A stretch of 64,000 bases of DNA from Gamsiella multidivaricata. Lineage: Eukaryota > Mortierellomycota > Mortierellomycetes > Mortierellales > Mortierellaceae. Shown here piece after piece: positions 36,386-47,920 of the stretch. Position 1 is the stretch's first letter; each line of letters opens with the position of its first letter. Location: contig NW_026251710.1 of NCBI RefSeq assembly GCF_025024155.1, positions 620,001 to 684,000 on the forward strand. The letters are read 5' to 3'. The notes beneath the pieces were generated by a model. The model was not told the DNA's origin. It saw only the letters and a list, made by a program, of their open reading frames with translations, and made no database searches. The position numbers and the translations under genes are program-made.

Positions 36386-37784
36386 GCTGATGTTTCTTCA
36401 AGAAAATCCTGGGATTGAATGATAAGAAAGATGAAGCGCGTTGAATAGGCTAAGTGGATTGATTGTGCACAAAGACTGAAGTAAAACGAGAGCGAGAGGA
36501 ATAAGAGCGACAAAAAATGATACAAATCTAGGTCCTTTATAAGGTGCCTTTCTATGTAAACCCCGCCTCCACCACCTCGCGAGAGTGTCGGCTGTGCGTT
36601 GTGGTCTTGGCTGATGACTGCAATGATCTACGAATGTCTGCTGGTCTAATTTACAATGTAAATCCAAATCGGAATACTTCCACTGTTTCGCATTCTAACG
36701 CGTATGGTGTGCATTCTAAATATTCTTTCGTCGACGATAGTAATACCTGAGGGGAAAAAAGGGTCTTCTTTTAGGGTATCAAGTATTTTTAACACGCGCT
36801 GTTGTTGTAGACATCAAGCTGTGGGTATAATACGCAGCATCGAGGAATAGTTTATTATGGGGTTTCTAGCTTAAATGAAATAATACATGCGATACACGCG
36901 ACTTTTTTTTGTGCCATGAGGGCAAGTACGGAGACCATAATGAACAACAAAAAATAAACGGATAAAGTGCATAGCAGGAGGAAAATAAAAAGCGAAATTT
37001 GTACAGTGGCCAAAAAAAGAAGAAAAGAACGGCGCGGTGTGAAAAAAGACTGGATGGAAGCAAAGGAGGAACTCAGACAAGCGGGCATTGGCTGAGTTTC
37101 AAGGTAATCAGCGAGTCAACCAATCGTTCGCGGTCAGACGCTTGGTCAGGGCTTATTCTTGTTCAACGCGTCGATCACTGTAGCAGTCTTGTGTGGGCGG
37201 CATTCCCCTTGGCAATAATGAAAAAAGGCCTCAAATGCATCACGCTTGTCGTAAGAGAGAGTGACCCCGGCGGACCATGGGAGAGAGGAGCTTGATCCGT
37301 ATCCCGCCTTTCTCCAAGGCAGAACGAGGGGCGAATCAGGTTCGAGGGTTACAATGTGTGCTCTCATTTTTTTTCCCCCACAAGTAAACCGAGCTTGCTC
37401 TCCGCGCTGACCATGTTCCGCAAGGAAAGAGAGCAACGAGAGTCGACCGAAAGGAGATTTTTTTGGAGAAAACTCTATTGTTAGAGTCCCGGGTCCAACA
37501 GTTCAGGAACTGTTGTTGTCAGAAATGAAAGGAAATAAAAAAAGAAAAAAAAAAAAAGAGAGAGAACGCGCTGTGTGTTTATAACGGACTTTTTCCTATG
37601 CCGTAAAACGGTAAGAGTAGCAGCAGAGAACATGGATAGAAGATGGAAGGACTATGGACAATGGTTATATGTATTATTGGAGCTGTGTGTCTGAGGCACT
37701 GCGATAGTTTGTGTGGAAGATCGTGCTGGCGTGAAAAAAGAAATGTCAAAGGGGATTGGGGTTCCTCGGGACCATCCAAGTTAT
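36386..37784. other. Intergenic region
   Basis: 1.4 kb between the chitin deacetylase start and the Ecl1 stop codon. It has A/T-rich runs and short purine tracts (about 37535-37565). No open frame resembles a protein family; nothing else is seen. Confidence 0.55.
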
Positions 37785-38288
37785 TTATTGATCCTGCGGC
37801 GGACCAGAGGGCGAGATAGGTCGGAGTGCGTTCAGAGTCGCATAGAACAGCGGGTATTGTGCAGCTGCTGAACCGGGCAATGGGTTGCTGAGGTGTATTG
37901 CTGGCGGTGCCGTGGACGACTGTTGCTGCTGGAGGTGATGGCTCAGTGCTGAGGATCCGTTCCCGCCAGGGGAGAGGTAGAGCGAGCCAGGCGGGTTCGG
38001 GTTGGAGGTGCAGTGGGCATAGATGTTGGGTATACTTGTCCGCTGCTTGCGAACGAAGGGTGGCATCTGATAGTTGTCGTGAAGAGACGAGACCGAGGAT
38101 GCTGCCGCTGGCAGCAGAGCGCCGTTCGGGTCTGTCATGCTGAAGCTTGAGGATGATGCGGACGACGAAGAGGAGGACGCTGAAGAGGAGATGAGGTCTG
38201 AGGAGCGACACTCTGCAGAGCAGTAGGTTGCACCGCTGGAGGTGCGTTTGTCGCAGACCAGGCACCAGTCGCAGTCGACACCGTCCAT
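37785..38288 (-). CDS. ECL1: Ecl1-family life-span regulatory zinc-binding protein
   Basis: Small single-exon protein (167 residues). The N-terminus DCDWCLVCDKRTSSGATYCS followed by AECRSSD holds the C-x2-C ... C-x3-C zinc site that defines the fungal Ecl1/Ecl2/Ecl3 family, regulators of chronological life span and zinc- or sulfur-limitation responses in fission yeast. The rest is a long Ser tract, Gln-rich and Pro-rich disordered sequence, and a short conserved-looking end (YPLFYATLNALRPISP). Start ATG 38288. Function is transferred from the family. Confidence 0.8.
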   Translation of the reverse strand: MDGVDCDWCLVCDKRTSSGATYCSAECRSSDLISSSASSSSSSASSSSFSMTDPNGALLPAAASSVSSLHDNYQMPPFVRKQRTSIPNIYAHCTSNPNPPGSLYLSPGGNGSSALSHHLQQQQSSTAPPAIHLSNPLPGSAAAQYPLFYATLNALRPISPSGPPQDQ

Positions 38289-40078
38289 GGCCTTGTCAAG
38301 GTGAGCTTTTTATAAGAAAGTGGCTATCAAAAGTCGGGACGCTGTGCTCGATCTTTCAAGTCGAGGAACCAGACGAGGAATAAGTAATGAAAAAAGAAGA
38401 GTGTAGAGGAAGAATGCAAGTGTACGAGGGAAAGTGTGTGGGGAAGATGGTGCGATGCTACGGTTGTGTTCAGCGGAGTTTGTGTTGAGAGGACGTCCTT
38501 CCGAAATTGAGCGCAAACAAGAAGAGGATACTGTGGCGGCGGGAGGGCTATTCTCGGGAAGGGATGAAGAAAAGAGAAGAAAAAGAAGAAAAAGAAGAAA
38601 AAGAAGAAAAAGAAGAAGGGTGTGATGGAATGTAGAATGCCTTGGAGTGAGATGAAGGAATGAGGGCGTGCTGTAGTGGCAGTGGTGAGTGCGGTGTATG
38701 GCGGGATGAGCAAACCTCTAAATGTATTATTATGGGCGGGATGGGAGGGGCGTGAGTCACTTGCAGTGTCTTTTGTCCTGCTGAGCAAGGTGCATGTTTG
38801 GAAATGAAAGCGCGCGCTAGGCCCGCCATGACTCTCTTGCATCTGAGCATTTGGAACCAGGCAAATTGTCCAATGGCTCTGGTCCAATGTGCCTGAGCGA
38901 TAATTTCTTTCTATTGCCTCCCGCCTCTCTACCCTTCCGCGTCTTTTCTGGGCCCGTAGTGGACTCGAAACAGCTGTCTACACCAGCAACTTGGCAGGTC
39001 TGACTGATAGGACAGACATTTTGCCCAGCACAAGCACAAGGAAATAAAATAAAGGAGACACACGGGCTGCAAGAAATCCAAGTGGACGTTTCGATGATAA
39101 GAACTGAGGAACAACTCAGCTGCTGTCAATCACATCGACTATGAAAAGGCGAGCAATCTCCGAACATGCCAATTGCACCTCGCCTACCATGCGAACCTGA
39201 ATGAAGAAACTGCCTGAGAAAAAAGCACTACAGGTGCCGTTCTTCTCATGTATCTGTTTTCTTTCTGTTTTCTATCGCATTCCAGCTTTCACGCCGGTGG
39301 TTGAAATAGGTTGGCGAACAATAAAAGAGCGTCTTTAAACACGAGGAAAACATACGGCGAACTAACCCGCCCTGTCTGTCATCTTTTTAGCGGCGAACTG
39401 GCTACATGTTTTAGCCAGCCCACACAAAGACACAGACCCTCCTCCGCAAAGGCATTCGAATCCCAGGAGGCTGCTGCTGCCGCTAAAAAAAAGTTTCTGG
39501 TTTCTTCTCCCAGGGCCTACGACATTCAGTGTAGCGATCACACGACTTCAAAAAAGAAAGCCAACCCATGATCCACACTCTCTTACTTAATACTGAGGGA
39601 TTGAGATCGCAAATGATCTAAACACACCTCCTCCATACACACACATAACCCGTTGACGTGAGAAAACCCAGATAGGTCTGCATTGGGACCCCTTGCGCTT
39701 TTTGCATAATCAGTCGCACAAGCATCAAGGAAACAAAGAGCAAACAAAGCGAACGCGTTCAAGGGTACAACATTATAGGCAAAACACTCGTTCAAAGATG
39801 AACAGCATACAGGGCTGTTGTTGTCCCGAGGCTTCAACGGCACAGGCAACCCATTAAAAAAAATGGTGTAGCAGTCTTTTGCAGGCTTGCCCCCTCCCTC
39901 TATGGTCGATTTGCGGATCCTGTCTGCCCTTCAATGCGTCCAGCGAAATAGAGCGCGCCATATTTCGCCACCAATTTTTTTTTATTATTATTTCCTTCTC
40001 GCGACGCGTCTTGCCACCAATTTGTCCCCAAACTTGCACATCGCCCCTGTCTTCAAGGCGCTCTGATCCCTCTTAACC
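38289..40078. other. Intergenic region with purine microsatellite
   Basis: 1.8 kb between divergent genes (Ecl1 and the His-rich protein). It contains an AAAAAGAAG-type purine repeat (38565-38617). No frame has recognisable similarity. The last 120 bp before 40079 are pyrimidine-rich and probably promoter and leader of the next gene. Confidence 0.55.
38565..38617 (+). repeat. AAAAAGAAG-type purine microsatellite
   Basis: Repeated GAAGAAAAA units on the + strand, upstream of the Ecl1 gene. Non-coding. Confidence 0.9.
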
Positions 40079-41017
40079 ATGCCATTCGCACGCTACCTAG
40101 AAGGAACAGCCTACATCCTTTACGCACCTCCCTTCGCGCCCGAGAGGACTAATGACGCAACGAATGACAGCACGGCAAATGATCACCAGCATCAACATCA
40201 ACATCACTGTCAAAACCATGAGCACCACCGGAATGGTGATTCAGACGATCCACAGCCGCACTTCTGGGTAGTCTTCAGGCCCGATAGCGAAACCCCCATA
40301 ACTTCCGGTCAATCCAACCATCAACAAATCCAACATCACCAAGGATCAGATAAAGAGTCGAACTCACGGTTATTCGTCCTCAAAGGTACTCCGCACCCAT
40401 GGGGTAGTTACCCCGAAGACGTGTCTGAGCCCCACGGATGTATCCCTCCACACCTCTACTACCATGTCACCATATCCGAACATCACCATCATTATCATCA
40501 TCATCATCAAGACAACGACAAAACAGCTGCGGAATGGACGCTACCGTATGTACACAGGATCGGCGATGGGAAGGACGACGCAGGTGGACTCACCACCTGT
40601 TACAAACTTCTTGAAGATCTGGAGGACGCGGATGACTTTGGCTATTTCATCCAACAAATCCTTGAGCGATCAGGGTCCTATTCTAAAGAGCCTCTGTCAC
40701 CATTGCGTTCATCACCAACTACGGAAACAACGACACCGGCGGCAGAGCTTTCATCCGCTCCTAGTCTTTATGCCTGCACAGAGCTCTTGATCTCAGAAAA
40801 ACGGACGCCGGAGGTGATAGAGCAGCAGTTCTTTTCTTGGATCAAGAGTGGCGACAGGAACAACAGCGATGAGGCATTACCCAGAGTATTGAGCGAACTC
40901 TTGAGCGATATTGCAGGCATTACGAGCACAACGGAACCATCAAGACCCCGTTCATCTTTCATAGTCAAGTCTGATCTCAAGCTTATTTTACCTCATCGCA
41001 TTCCCGGACGAAAATAA
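40079..41017 (+). CDS. Histidine-rich protein of unknown function
   Basis: An uninterrupted 312-codon frame with a good start context (AACCATGCC). Family not recognised. The N-terminus MPFARYLEGTAYILYAPPFA looks ordered. Two histidine clusters (DHQHQHQHHCQNHEHHR and EHHHHYHHHHQDN) flank a segment with WVVFRPDSETP and LFVLKGTPHPWGSYPED. After them come AEWTLPYVHRIGDGKDDAGG and YFIQQILERSG, then a Ser/Thr-rich linker and a C-terminal helix-rich part (TPEVIEQQFFSWIKSGDR). The absence of in-frame stops and the protein-like blocks support a real gene. Metal binding by the His clusters is conceivable but unproven. Confidence 0.65.
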   Translation: MPFARYLEGTAYILYAPPFAPERTNDATNDSTANDHQHQHQHHCQNHEHHRNGDSDDPQPHFWVVFRPDSETPITSGQSNHQQIQHHQGSDKESNSRLFVLKGTPHPWGSYPEDVSEPHGCIPPHLYYHVTISEHHHHYHHHHQDNDKTAAEWTLPYVHRIGDGKDDAGGLTTCYKLLEDLEDADDFGYFIQQILERSGSYSKEPLSPLRSSPTTETTTPAAELSSAPSLYACTELLISEKRTPEVIEQQFFSWIKSGDRNNSDEALPRVLSELLSDIAGITSTTEPSRPRSSFIVKSDLKLILPHRIPGRK

Positions 41018-41139
41018 AGGAATGTGCAAATGTTTTAGCAATATATTGGCGTTATGGCTTCAGTATTTAGTTCTTTTTGATCAATGCAATGGGCGCTTGA
41101 ATTAATGATGACAAATTTAACAGACGATGTCCTCCATGA

Positions 41140-44100
41140 TTATCCTCGCTTCTCAAGGTCTAGCGCCCCGACTCTCTCTTGAACCTTTGTCACCTCGTTG
41201 TCGTCTTTGACATTCCTCGTATCAATTTCCAGATTACTCTGGCTCTGAGGCGCACTGTCGACCGAGGAGGTTTTCACAAGTTTTGGTTCACTAGGGTTCG
41301 CCAGGTGAACGACCTCCATCTCCACGGGCACTGACTCCGGCTCATGTGCTGAGAAAAGATCCGCAGATGACAAAGACGAGGCAGGGGTCGATGGCGGTTC
41401 AACAGCAGTGGAAGATATTGAATTTGCGCTGCTGCTGTCCGAGGAAAGTAATGGTGCTGAGGACACCGTGGAAGTTGACGAATCCTTGTCTTCCTCTCCC
41501 AAAGTTCCCTTGATAACGGGCGTTTCCTGAACTTCGGGTGCAAGAGCAACAGGCTGCAGGTCCAGGCTGTTAGAACCTCTCGCTGATACCTCAGTATAGG
41601 GCATCTGGATTTGTTGGACATCCTGCGTCAAGACATTGCCTTCAACTTCATTCACAGCAGCAGGGCTTGAGGTTGAAGATGACGAGACAAGCACCGTGAT
41701 TTCGCTCGGTTCGCCATGGTCATGGGTATCCTGTTTGTCTGTTGTAGTTGCGGCGCTATTTGCGGTAGTGAGCGGTGGCGTGGTGCTTGTTGGGTGTTGA
41801 GTCGCAGGGATAGCAACAGCGGATCCCTTCGTATCCTGTCTAGATTCTTCCGGTGCTGTGCCGACATCCGGTAAAGCGGTAGCAATGTCCTTCTCATTAC
41901 TCTCCTCATCAGGAGGAGGAGCCATCTTCATACCGGCTGAATCACTCTGCGATCTCTCAGATGACTCCGTCAAATTCGCACTGAGCTGTGTCGCTGAACT
42001 TTGCTCGGCTGTCTTATTCTCAGCAATCATGTTTGGCCACTGCGAACAATATAGAAACGATATTGTCATATTAGAGTCAAGCGATGCTTTGACGAGAATA
42101 AAACAGGATGTAAAGAGATATACTTACAGGTGCATTCCAGGTCTCTTCATCGACGCCCTCCTCGTCGTCGCTGTCAAAGACCATACCATGGCTGGTTCCG
42201 AACGGATCGCCCATAACATCGGGGGCTCCGGTGCGGCGCATATCAAATTCGTTTTCGGCACCATACTCTCCGATCCAGTTGCCGTCCTCGTCATCCTCGT
42301 CCTCATCGGACGATCCAAACTTGTCAGGCAGATTGTTGGTAATCTGCTGGCAGAGATATCGTGCAAACTATTATCAAAGGAAGAGAAGGTGTCTTGTGAG
42401 CAACCGCTGTATCTTGACAACCACCCAAGAGTTTTAGTATAGCGATGGCAATGTTGTAGACCTACCTGATCACTGGCAACATCGCCTTCATGGCCAGTAC
42501 CACTGCCACCACCCAAGAAGTCATTTCCACTGCCGTATTCATCATCGTTGTCATCCATATAGTCATCATCATTCCCGTCATCAAGGCCAGACTTGTGACT
42601 CTCAATCACGTTAGGACGAGTGCCTCCTAGGACTTGTGCGTCGCGCTCCTTGGTTTCCTTGAGGATTTTTGAGACGTAGTTCCACCAATCCTCCAAATCG
42701 ATGTACTCGTACAAAGTGGGAAACAGAGTCGTTTGCGAGTACAGCTCTAGCAGCTTGACGGTCTCGTCCGCGATATAAGTCAAGTGTCCCATGTATCCAA
42801 GACGAACACCCTTTGGTTGAGCACTATTAGATAATTGATATGACGTTCAGAGATAAGTAACTATTGTAATAGCGCTTGACTACTCGCATCAACTAGGACA
42901 ATGTGACTCACCATTCGTAGTCATTGAGCCGCTGGGCATCGGTGATTCGCTTAGTGAGCTGGCCATCTTTGAAGATCGAGATTGTAAGCCTCCTATTCCA
43001 TCCTTCTGTGATGTCCACGTCCGATTTTGGTGGTATGTAACTTCCATCAACATCTGGTCGTCCAATATCACCCATGGGTCGATGAAACACCTGGTGTACC
43101 ATGTCATAAACCACGGTGTGCAAGAAGTTGTTCCAGGGAAACTGGAAAAACAAGTCGAAACAGGTCGGAATGATGCGATAATCCACGAACTGAAGCTTCA
43201 AGAAATCGCCCACTGGAATCAACACGTCGTCCTGGGTATGGTTGGTCGTGAGCGCGGCGATGGTCGAACTAGTTAGGGTTGCTGTCGCAGGCCGAAGTGG
43301 CGGTGAGGCCATGGGCGTTGCCAGATCTCCATTTGTGGCTGCCAAGTCATTGCCAGATGATCCTGTTAGTGTGGAAGTGCCGTTTTGAGTCTCAGCGGAC
43401 ATGCGACCACGGTTCTGTTCGACTTTGCCGTTCTCCTTCTCATCCGTATCGACCATCTTTCCATTCAATCCCTCCGTAGGCTCCTGTGCCACACAGTTGA
43501 TTGAAACGGTCGGGACCTTGACAGTTCCATCAGGCGAAACAGAAATGATAGGCCTCGAGTTCAACACAGCCATATTGGAACAATGAAGCAATTCTGCAAA
43601 CAGCTCGCAGATTTTCAATCTCTCAAAACCAAGAGGTGTTTGTTTTCCGATTGAGGTGTCAATCGGCCCCGTCTATAATGCAGGAATATAATAGTTTGTC
43701 AGTCAAGAAAGTCTGCAAGTGGACATAATCTAGCAAGCATCTGATGATGTTTCGTTGGAGGGCACTTACAACTGACCGCGGTACATTGAGCAAGTTCTTG
43801 AAGTCTTCAATCCTTGAGGCCAAGACCTTGAGCAAGTCACTGAGATCCACTGCTTCGCGCACAGGCTCTGTAGAACCTGGAGGAAGGGGCTCGACGTCAT
43901 AATCACTAGTGCATAAAAGAGCATGTTGAAGAACTGGATGGTCAGCAACATTCTGAATCCTGCTGCGTATACTAACTGATGATCGAATGCTATGCAACGC
44001 ACCTGTTGTTTCTCCGGATGAGCTCGATGAAGATGGTAACACCGCTGATAAGGGTGGAAGAAGAATAAGGTGCATCCCTGTCGAGCATAAATCCAACGAG

Positions 44101-45954
44101 CTGAGAAACGAGTACCTCGCTTTTCAGCTCGTCAATCAGCACGTTGGTTCCAATTGAAGGCTGCTCAGGATGTGAGGACTGTGAAATGGCGATAATATCC
44201 AGCAGGACTTGCGAAGCAATCGAATGCACCTATTTCAGTTCGATCATGTAGCGCAATTGTTAGGTACTTTTAACAACGAAGATATGTGTAGCTGCTTTCC
44301 GTGATACGCCATGCAATTGCATTCGTACCTCTGTATCAAAGTTGGGGTCCAATCGATTCACGAGCCATGGCATGAGCCCTTGTTCGCTTAACCACTATTG
44401 TTGTTTCAATCGCATAGAGTTTATAGCAGTGTGCGTGTTAATTAACACGTTGACCTCAAATATAGTGCGAGCCGTCTCCAGCTCCAAGAGTCCGATTGTA
44501 CTTTTCGCGCACCTGAACAGTTCCTTTGCCCTCGGGTGATTCCTCCATACTGATAATTTTGAGCAGTAGATCCATGATTGCAGATGTGGACATGTGAAGC
44601 AATAGTTTTGGTACCACCTCAGGTTGCGACTTGATGAATTCCAGCATCTACGTGGTAGCAATGTAGAATCGAAAGGTCAGATAACTTCAATGACCGACAC
44701 TTACAAGTTTGGAAAAAAATTCCTCCATTTGCTTTCTGGTAATTACCTCGCTCGTCTTCTTCATCAAAAACACGCCAATGACTTTGGCAAAGTAGCTGGC
44801 CTGGACCGGGTTCAAGGGAGGGGGTCGATCCAGAAACTCCCAAAACTTGACAAGTATATCAATGTTGGATAGAGCCGATTCAAAAATCCCCCAGACCTCG
44901 CAGGCAATGACTTCGCAGGCAATAAAAGGGTATCTATCGACAAACCGGACAAGGGAAGAGAAAAAAAAAAGGGGGTGGGGGTGGAAGGCGCGGTAGGATT
45001 GTTAAAAGCACGGTCTTGTTTATCACTAATTATCAATGCAGTGGTTTTCTGCATTGGTCCTCTTTCGGGCAGCAACCGTGAAGAAAGGGAGTGCCTCTGT
45101 TTCCCGTTAAAGGCGTCGCGCCCCTTGTTTATCCTCTTCCAGGAGCGAGTCTTCCCTTAACATGTTCATTAGAGTTGATCGCCGTCATTCCTTGTATCAT
45201 CATGATTCCATCCTGCCTTTTCTCCTGACATCTTTCCAATGGTTAAATGGCTCCCAGATACCATCCTGAAGGTCCTTTCTGATCCATGAGAGTCGCATTA
45301 CCGTTGGTTTCCTGTCATCGCCACAATAGAAGATAATACACGTTATGTGTCCCACATGAAAATTGAGTATTTATCCCCCAAAGATGCCCTTACTTGAACC
45401 GTGCACGATCTTCAAGGTCATCGCTCGTGATATAACTCAGCAGCTGTTGAAGGACCTTCGGGTCACGCAGGCTGATAGAAAGCAGATTGCAAACCACAAA
45501 CAGGAAAACAAAAGTTAGATAAAAACACTGCCCATGATATCAAACTGCAGCCCAGTTGATGTGATTCTTGTCCCGCTTGTCCCTCGCTCGATCCAATGAG
45601 GTCGTAGTTAAATGGAGGTGCCACTTAGCAATGCTGCTGATGTTGATTTCACGGAGACAAGCAGCTGCGCTTTTTGCATTGACCACGGCACACTTCTGCA
45701 ATATGAGCAAGCATCCTGCTTCGTCCCTCTTCCCAGAAAGAGCGAAAAGAACGATATCGACAGACGAGCCAAAGGAAAGGTGCGAAGCGTGAGGAGAGGC
45801 AGGAGGGCACTTACTATTCAATGAGTTTTGGGTTCTGTGCCTTGCACTCCTGGATCAGGTCATCTTGCTCGAGCAGTTCCTCGAGCGAGACATTGCCGCT
45901 CTCGAGCAGATGGTCGATTACTGAGGCATTCTGATGTCCAAATCGCCAGTACAT
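41140..45954 (-). CDS. SAPS-family Sit4/PP6 phosphatase-associated protein
   Basis: Regulatory subunit of the Sit4/PP6 phosphatase (SAP155/185/190 family, human PPP6R). ATG 45954 gives MYWRFGHQNASVIDHLLESG, NVSLEELLEQDDLIQECK, the hallmark SAPS N-terminus. A small exon reads RDPKVLQQLLSYITSDDLED. After an intron of about 470 bp come YPFIACEVIACEVWGIFESA, LVKFWEFLDR and ASYFAKVIGVFLMKKTSE, then MLEFIKSQPEVVPKLLLHMS and AIMDLLLKIISMEESPEG. Later exons continue the helical repeats (LLNVPRSV; ERLKICELFAELLHCSNMAV; MGHLTYIADETVKLLELY). The C-terminal part is acidic (SSDEDEDDEDGNWIGEYGAE; VFDSDDEEGVDEETWNAP) and then Ser/Thr-rich to the stop at 41140. More than ten exons, full length. Confidence 0.93.
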
Positions 45955-47920
45955 GATCAAGTGGGTCTAGGCACTCGTTGCGACTTGGTGTTGATAGACA
46001 GGCGTGAGGGCTGAGAGGGACCAAGCGAGAGAGGGACGAATAAAATAAGAATAATGAATAAGAATGGAATCTGAATGAGCAAGAAAGGAAGGGATGAGGG
46101 GTGATGAGGGTGAGGGAAGGAAGGAAGAGGCGAAGAAGAGGATAGCTGAAAGTAGACCTAACTGACAACAAGTGAGACCTCCCAACTCTTAAAAATATAT
46201 TATTATGATAGCATTAGGGTATAGCAACACCCACCCATCGACATCTTTCTCGCTCTCTTTCTCGCGTGCAACTATCCGAATATGGATGAATGAACAATGT
46301 ATACATGGCGGTGCAAGCAGGCCATAATGGTAATAGCCTGCTCCAGCCCGATACCTCCACATGTAATAGTTTCTTTATTGGTGCACCTCTACTCCCGCGA
46401 CTCACCGCCTTCCCACACCTCCACGTCATGGGCGCGCCATAATTTTTTTTAGTATTTCAGCAGCGAGTCGCGTGCAGTTTGTGTCGACACCATCGCTTTT
46501 CAGCCTAACCTTGATTATATACCGTCCATTGGCGCCAACATCGGACGCGTCGAGTTTGAGGACCTCCTTTTCCAAGTTGTTACCTAGACCCCTTCACCAT
46601 GCCTAGGAGTAGACTGTCCCACAAGCCTGACAGCGAAACGCTACTCAAACGCGTCAGAGTGGACCACATGTGCCTGAGAGTAGTATGCTATCGCGTCGCC
46701 GCTCAAAAAAGGCGCGGCCGGTGCAAGGTTGTTATCTTTGTTTGGATACGAGTTCAAAGTTCTACAATCAGTCCAGGCACAACGCCTTTAGCGAGAAAAG
46801 CTCGCTTTTTGCACATCTTTTTTCCTTCACGCCTTATCCTCACTGTATATGCATTTTTGATTCGTGATTTATTTCGTAAATTCAAGTCATCTTAGAGGTG
46901 ATAAGGCGGACATGAAGGCCGTGTGTTGACTAAAAGCCGTTACATTACACTTATACATCCATTTCTCTCCATAGGAATCCCTGGCAACGACTAAGCGCAG
47001 GGCTTTCGATGAAATATACAGGGCTCGCAGCTCGTGTCGTGGCTGAAGGAAAAGCCACGGTGTCTGGAAGGAGTTCGTCATCGAAGACGCATACTAATTT
47101 AGTTATCGAGCGTTGAGGCGTCCAACAGGCGATATTCGCAGCATGTGTACGATGTTCAGGAATCACGTAGTGTTTGTAGGCCACTGTACAATGCAAATTC
47201 TTGGAGATTGATCTTTCACGGCCAGAGCTTTCAACCCAAGGCATGACCGGAAGCCAAGGGAAAAATCCCATTTAACGCGTTCAGAGATCTTTCGGACGAT
47301 CTCGAGAAGCTACACAACAAATTTGAAAATGCTTTCATGACGAAAGATGTATACTTGGACGTTCATCGAGATGTCAACTAGTAAAGACTTGGTTCTATAT
47401 GGACAGTCTAACCAATGGTCAACCGCTTCTTTTGACCTTGTGGGATTAATCTCCGACATGGGAAGTTATGCAGCAGCGCTCATGGACGTCCACACACGAG
47501 GCTATAGCTAGTATGGAATCAAAACGAAATGAAAGAAGCTTTAAGCACAAGGGCCTCAATACACAAATATAATTTTTTTTTTTATCGACACCTTATGAGT
47601 GGCAATTGGGGTAATTGAAGACCCTCAGTGGCTGCCTCTTCTGCGATTTCATCATAACTAGCATTCAAAGCCGTCAGGGACTCTTTGCCACTGTTGCAGC
47701 TTTTAGCATTGGATGATGCCATCGCCCTTTTTATTTTTTTAAGGTTGCGGGACAACGTTGGGCGCAGCACCGAACAATATATAGCAAGTTGACCTTCATG
47801 GACCAGCATAACAGGCTCCTCCTTGAATCCCATGCCCTACTGCCAACAAAGATCATCATTCCTCTCACTCGTCCAGCAACAAACGACAAATTCAACTGAA
47901 CAATCGTTTTATTGCTGTTA
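45955..47920. other. Intergenic region with scattered coding-like fragments
   Basis: No intact gene. On the + strand, short frames look protein-like but do not join: SHKPDSETLLKRVRVDHMC (46620-46680), ESLATTKRRAFDEIYRARSS after a TCCATAG acceptor-like site (about 46975-47035), DLEKLHNKFENAFMTKDVYL (about 47300-47360) and LYGQSNQWSTASFDLVGLIS (about 47395-47455). They may be one decayed gene or element. On the - strand 47833-47582 reads LAIYCSVLRPTLSRNLKKIK, similar to a Psq-type helix-turn-helix of transposon origin. Confidence 0.35.

Noticed and set aside
37146..37436. 96-codon minus-strand frame in the chitin deacetylase - Ecl1 spacer
   Set aside because: No motif, no supporting splice sites, composition not distinct from other intergenic frames.
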